From the NCBI GenBank assembly GCA_002494645.1, contig DACE01000010.1:1-18338 (forward strand): 18,338 nt of DNA. Reading direction: 5' to 3'. A program made the position numbers and the translations under genes. Below, in pieces: positions 15,403-18,338 of this stretch (its first letter is position 1; the number at the start of each line of letters is the position of its first letter). The stretch is from Euryarchaeota archaeon UBA256 (lineage in GTDB: Archaea; Thermoplasmatota; Poseidoniia; Poseidoniales; Poseidoniaceae). The notes beneath the pieces were generated by a model. It saw nothing but the letters and a program-made list of their open reading frames with translations, was not told the origin of the DNA and searched no databases.

Positions 15403-18180
15403 TTAGATGAACACATCTTTGAGATGTGAACGCGTTCGAGACACGAGATTCAAGGCCTTTGCGTTGGCCAAGAGTGCTTTTCCATCCTTACTGTGAGCAT
15501 AAACTGCTTGTCCGGGACTTACGAGAGCATTCCAGTGGGCTTCAAACCATGCTGCGTGCTTCTTATCTTTGGCAAGACATGCAGGGACGCGATGGAACAT
15601 CACCAACTGGGTTCGTTCTTTTCGGACGTATTTTGCAAGAACTTCTGGTAGAAGTCTCGAAAGCAATGTTTCATCGAAAAACTTTGAAGAGCGACCGATG
15701 ATGTATCGTGCATCTTCTAAGCCGCCAAACACTTCTTGGATGGCTTGGGCAAACATCGCCGATTCTTCCTCTGAACATCCTTCGATATAGTATCTAAACC
15801 AGCCCCCACCTCGCTGCCCTCCACCGAGCTTACTGTTCGCTGGAAGCAATCCTGCATCCCACATTGAGTTGGCAACGGCGCTGATGATGGCTTGATTGAG
15901 AGAATCTTGTGCCCAAGGTTTACGGTTTCCAAATTGAAAGCCAAAGCCTCCTCCGCCAGTTGGAGCGGGTAAAAATTCAAGCGACTTTCTCGCTGTTGAC
16001 GAAAAGGGTTGGCCAATTGCCCATCGTTGGCGCGAAGTAGAACGCTGGCGAGCACGCTCGAGCATTTCTTGATTGATGAGATTCATACCTTCATTGATCC
16101 CTTCGGGTTGTAACTCCGTGAAGGCAGCATGGACGTGTCCGACGCCTTTCTCGATTGACCCATCGTCACAAACCCCGAAGAGGTTGGTATGCTTTTGACG
16201 AAATCGATCATAATCATCAAAACCTTTGATGAATTCCTCTGCCAGACAGATGACATCCCAATTATTGGCGACTTTTTCCTTCCACAACTTGTCCAATCGC
16301 ATCGAGCGACCTCGTAATTGATTGATGCTCATGCTCGTTGTTACCGTAGTCAGGTCGACAAGGACATTGATTCGAGAGGCATCCCAACCCTCTCCCAAAA
16401 GTCCACGTGTTCCAATTAGACATTTTGTGAATCCTTCTTGGAAGAATTCTGTGACCATTGTTGAGTAATATCGTGGGGCCCAATCTCTACCGGACCCATG
16501 GATGTGATGGAAACGTTCCATTTGAATGTCCTCAAACTCAATTCGAAGGTTTCGCTCCAGAACCCAAGAACGTGCCTTTTCAAGAAATGTTGAAGCGATA
16601 TCGTCATCGACCAAAAGGGTACTTCCAGTCATCAAGATTGGATCCAACTGATCGCCCAATTCACAAGCGACGAGTGCTTTGAACACACCAATTGCACCTC
16701 CTGCCTCACGGTCGTGGATACCCTCAACAAGTGCCGTTGAAGATGTCTTCTCAAAATCAGTCACGATGACGCACCTCAGTGACGGCCCGAGGACATCATA
16801 TTCTACTCGAAGAATCTCTGAAACTGCCCTGGTTTTTTCCTCAGCATAGGCGAGAATCCGACTTACAGGGGAAGCACAGGGTCGTGCTCCACTTTCGGTA
16901 ATTTGGTAGCCAAGCAGCCGTAGCCGATTTGTGACCTCATCCGCAAGTTCGTGGTCCTCGGCAGAGGTTGAACGGCGAAGCCCGAAGCGCACATAGCGAT
17001 CCAATAAGGGACGCAGTAGTACAATCATGGGCGAAGCCTCGCTGAAGTCATCAATGCCTACTGCGGTAGTGGGTACGCCTTTTGGCAAGGGACGATTCAG
17101 GAGAGTCAAGTAGGCTCGGGCTGCCTGTGAAAAGTCGGGTAATATTGACTCAAATTTCCTCCAGGAAAGGTCGTTTCGACCTGGAATTGACCGTTCACTG
17201 AGCGTGTTGTACAACCAATCTGGAAAAGCCTCAGTTCGGCCCTTCGAATCGGCTCTGGGTTGAGTGATATCATCAACGACTTGGAGAAATGCGGTGTCAG
17301 CATCGCTGATGTACTTCAGTTCTTTTGGAGAGGGGCGAACGAAGTAACACAAGTCTTGGTATGGAGCAAGATTTGAATCTCGAACAAGTGCAGGAATCGG
17401 CACTTCATAGTCGATTTCTCCCAGGAGTGTCGCATAGTGCTCGGCATCCTTCGCAGTCTCTTCGTCGGGAGGTGTCGCCGTCAATCCAAGAATCACAGGG
17501 TCGTCAAACATGGCTTTCAATTCAACCAATACTTTGCCCCAATGTTCGGTAAGATGGTGGCATTCGTCGAGGATAATCAAACCGATATCTGCCGCTTGTA
17601 GTCGTTCAATTGCCGCTTTCGAACTGTCGTTCAGCCATGCTACACTACCTGATTCCTCCGAAAGAATGTCACGTGCTTTTTTGCGAAAGCCCTTCATCTG
17701 TTTCTCGAAATAAGCCGGGTTTTTGAGATTCAAATCGTCTAACCATTCCTTTGCAGAGAGGTCGTCCGATGCTTCCTCTAAATCGATGAGTTTCTCAACC
17801 CACAATTGATGTGCTGTTTCTTCTAAATCCGAACTTTTTGTCCTCACCATCGTGATCGATTGATAGGTAAGTGATGTCAATAGACCGGGCTTTTGTGAGG
17901 TTAAGCTCACCATCTCATCTTTTCCGTCAAGGTCAAATAGTGAGGTACGGGAAGCCCATTGGGCTTGTATCGCAGAATTTGGAGATAACACAAGGGCTGG
18001 TTTTCGGACAAGGTCTGACCAAACATAGAGGCCTAGAATTGTTTTACCCGACCCAGGTGGAGCAACAATGTACAATTCCTTTTCTCCAGCTGATAGTTGC
18101 TGTTCGATGATGGTTGAGGCAGCAACCTGAGAGGGGCGCAATGTTCCAGAGAAGCAGATATTTCCAAAATCGGTAGGCAT
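15403..18180 (-). CDS. Superfamily II DNA/RNA helicase (SSL2/DEAD-like) with long C-terminal domain
   Basis: 925 residues. The helicase core has an N-terminal LRPSQ patch (14-18), Walker A APPGSGKT (40-47), DECHH motif II (Asp205-His209), TATPP motif III (234-238), a second RecA domain with GTRGLLGEGWD, and motif VI QLRGRSMR (621-628). Relative to minimal SF2 proteins there is an acidic/basic, probably coiled insertion between motifs I and II (about 115-195). There is another large insertion before the second RecA lobe. A C-terminal region of about 230 residues contains a Gly-rich linker (TGGGGFGFQFG) and a conserved-looking block ending in DARYIIGRSSKF. By family knowledge it is an ATP-driven nucleic-acid translocase; whether it acts in repair, defence or RNA metabolism cannot be told. 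The start follows GGTGG by 4 bases and lies 11 bases after the upstream gene, so the two are probably co-transcribed. Confidence 0.88.
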   Translation of the reverse strand: MPTDFGNICFSGTLRPSQVAASTIIEQQLSAGEKELYIVAPPGSGKTILGLYVWSDLVRKPALVLSPNSAIQAQWASRTSLFDLDGKDEMVSLTSQKPGLLTSLTYQSITMVRTKSSDLEETAHQLWVEKLIDLEEASDDLSAKEWLDDLNLKNPAYFEKQMKGFRKKARDILSEESGSVAWLNDSSKAAIERLQAADIGLIILDECHHLTEHWGKVLVELKAMFDDPVILGLTATPPDEETAKDAEHYATLLGEIDYEVPIPALVRDSNLAPYQDLCYFVRPSPKELKYISDADTAFLQVVDDITQPRADSKGRTEAFPDWLYNTLSERSIPGRNDLSWRKFESILPDFSQAARAYLTLLNRPLPKGVPTTAVGIDDFSEASPMIVLLRPLLDRYVRFGLRRSTSAEDHELADEVTNRLRLLGYQITESGARPCASPVSRILAYAEEKTRAVSEILRVEYDVLGPSLRCVIVTDFEKTSSTALVEGIHDREAGGAIGVFKALVACELGDQLDPILMTGSTLLVDDDIASTFLEKARSWVLERNLRIEFEDIQMERFHHIHGSGRDWAPRYYSTMVTEFFQEGFTKCLIGTRGLLGEGWDASRINVLVDLTTVTTSMSINQLRGRSMRLDKLWKEKVANNWDVICLAEEFIKGFDDYDRFRQKHTNLFGVCDDGSIEKGVGHVHAAFTELQPEGINEGMNLINQEMLERARQRSTSRQRWAIGQPFSSTARKSLEFLPAPTGGGGFGFQFGNRKPWAQDSLNQAIISAVANSMWDAGLLPANSKLGGGQRGGGWFRYYIEGCSEEESAMFAQAIQEVFGGLEDARYIIGRSSKFFDETLLSRLLPEVLAKYVRKERTQLVMFHRVPACLAKDKKHAAWFEAHWNALVSPGQAVYAHSKDGKALLANAKALNLVSRTRSHLKDVFI

Positions 18181-18191
18181 TCAACCACCGG

Positions 18192-18338
18192 TCAGAGAGG
18201 TGGGCCTCGTTTTGGACCGCCGGGAGGGCCACCGCTCTTCTTGGGACCGCCGGGAGGGCCACCGCTCTTCTTGGGACCGCCGGGAGGACCACCGCTCTTC
18301 TTCGGACCGGGAGGGCCGCCGCTCTTCTTCGGACCGGG
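18192..18338 (-). CDS. C-terminal end of a protein with tandem Gly-Pro-Lys-Ser repeats (N-terminus off right edge)
   Basis: An open frame enters from the right edge and ends at TGA (18194 to 18192), giving 48 residues. The visible part is almost all low complexity: repeats of GPKKSGGPPG, finishing with GPKRGPPL. Such a basic, proline/glycine-rich tail is typically disordered and could contact nucleic acid or protein partners; the folded part is not in view, so no function can be given. It is the gene immediately upstream of the SF2 helicase (11-base gap), so a shared transcript is likely. Codon choice is uniform between units, in line with recent repeat expansion. Confidence 0.75.
   Translation of the reverse strand, partial: PGPKKSGGPPGPKKSGGPPGGPKKSGGPPGGPKKSGGPPGGPKRGPPL
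18214..18338 (-). repeat. 30-base in-frame tandem repeat encoding GPKKSGGPPG units
   Basis: Units start at 18214, 18244, 18274 and 18304, with a partial one at 18331. The first two are identical (30 bases). The third differs by two bases. The fourth is 27 bases, having lost one CCG triplet, so the frame is kept and one Gly is missing. The array runs off the edge, so its full length is unknown. Confidence 0.93.

Noticed and set aside
18214..18338. CRISPR array
   Set aside because: The repeats are directly adjacent 30-base coding units with no unique spacers, and they translate to a clean Gly-Pro-Lys peptide.

Overview
The window looks like a piece of a marine planktonic archaeal chromosome, most likely Marine Group II (Candidatus Poseidoniales, Thermoplasmatota). 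This is inferred from gene content and not from a marker gene. The triosephosphate isomerase is the short archaeal type. Several membrane proteins belong to families common in that group, and a secreted subtilase carries calcium-binding repeats. Genes are packed very tightly. I found no rRNA, tRNA, CRISPR array, transposase or phage gene, and no stretch longer than about 165 bases without a gene.

Left part (1-5615). A large secreted kexin-like S8 protease runs on the minus strand off the left edge. It has a P domain and a long array of thrombospondin-type-3 and MopE-type repeats. Divergent from it, on the plus strand, are peptide methionine sulfoxide reductase (msrA) and a eukaryote-like 1-pyrroline-5-carboxylate dehydrogenase (pruA). 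A small two-helix membrane protein on the minus strand abuts the pruA stop exactly.

Middle part (5753-11415, plus strand). This holds a PrsW-type membrane protease, a DUF92 membrane protein (relative of phytyl-phosphate kinase), a 768-residue membrane protein with a cysteine-free thioredoxin-like domain, and a Cas4/AddB-like protein. The last keeps its four cysteines, but its PD-(D/E)XK core looks degenerate. The final two genes are close together and may be co-transcribed.

Right part (11383-18338). Archaeal tpiA and a sugar-phosphate nucleotidyltransferase lie on the minus strand, the latter with a promoter placed for leaderless transcription. Divergent from them are sucC and sucD (succinyl-CoA synthetase) on the plus strand, overlapping by one base. 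A 925-residue SF2 helicase on the minus strand ends exactly against the sucD stop. It starts 11 bases after the end of a gene cut by the right edge, whose product ends in tandem Gly-Pro-Lys repeats.

The metabolic genes (msrA, pruA, tpiA, sucCD, nucleotidyltransferase) are ordinary housekeeping: methionine repair, proline/glutamate oxidation, glycolysis/gluconeogenesis, TCA cycle and activated-sugar synthesis. The less understood material is the repeat-rich protease, the 8156-11415 pair, and the helicase with its repeat-tailed partner. I saw no clear multi-gene system that I could call new. The best candidates for a second look are the degenerate nuclease with its membrane partner and the helicase pair at the right edge.
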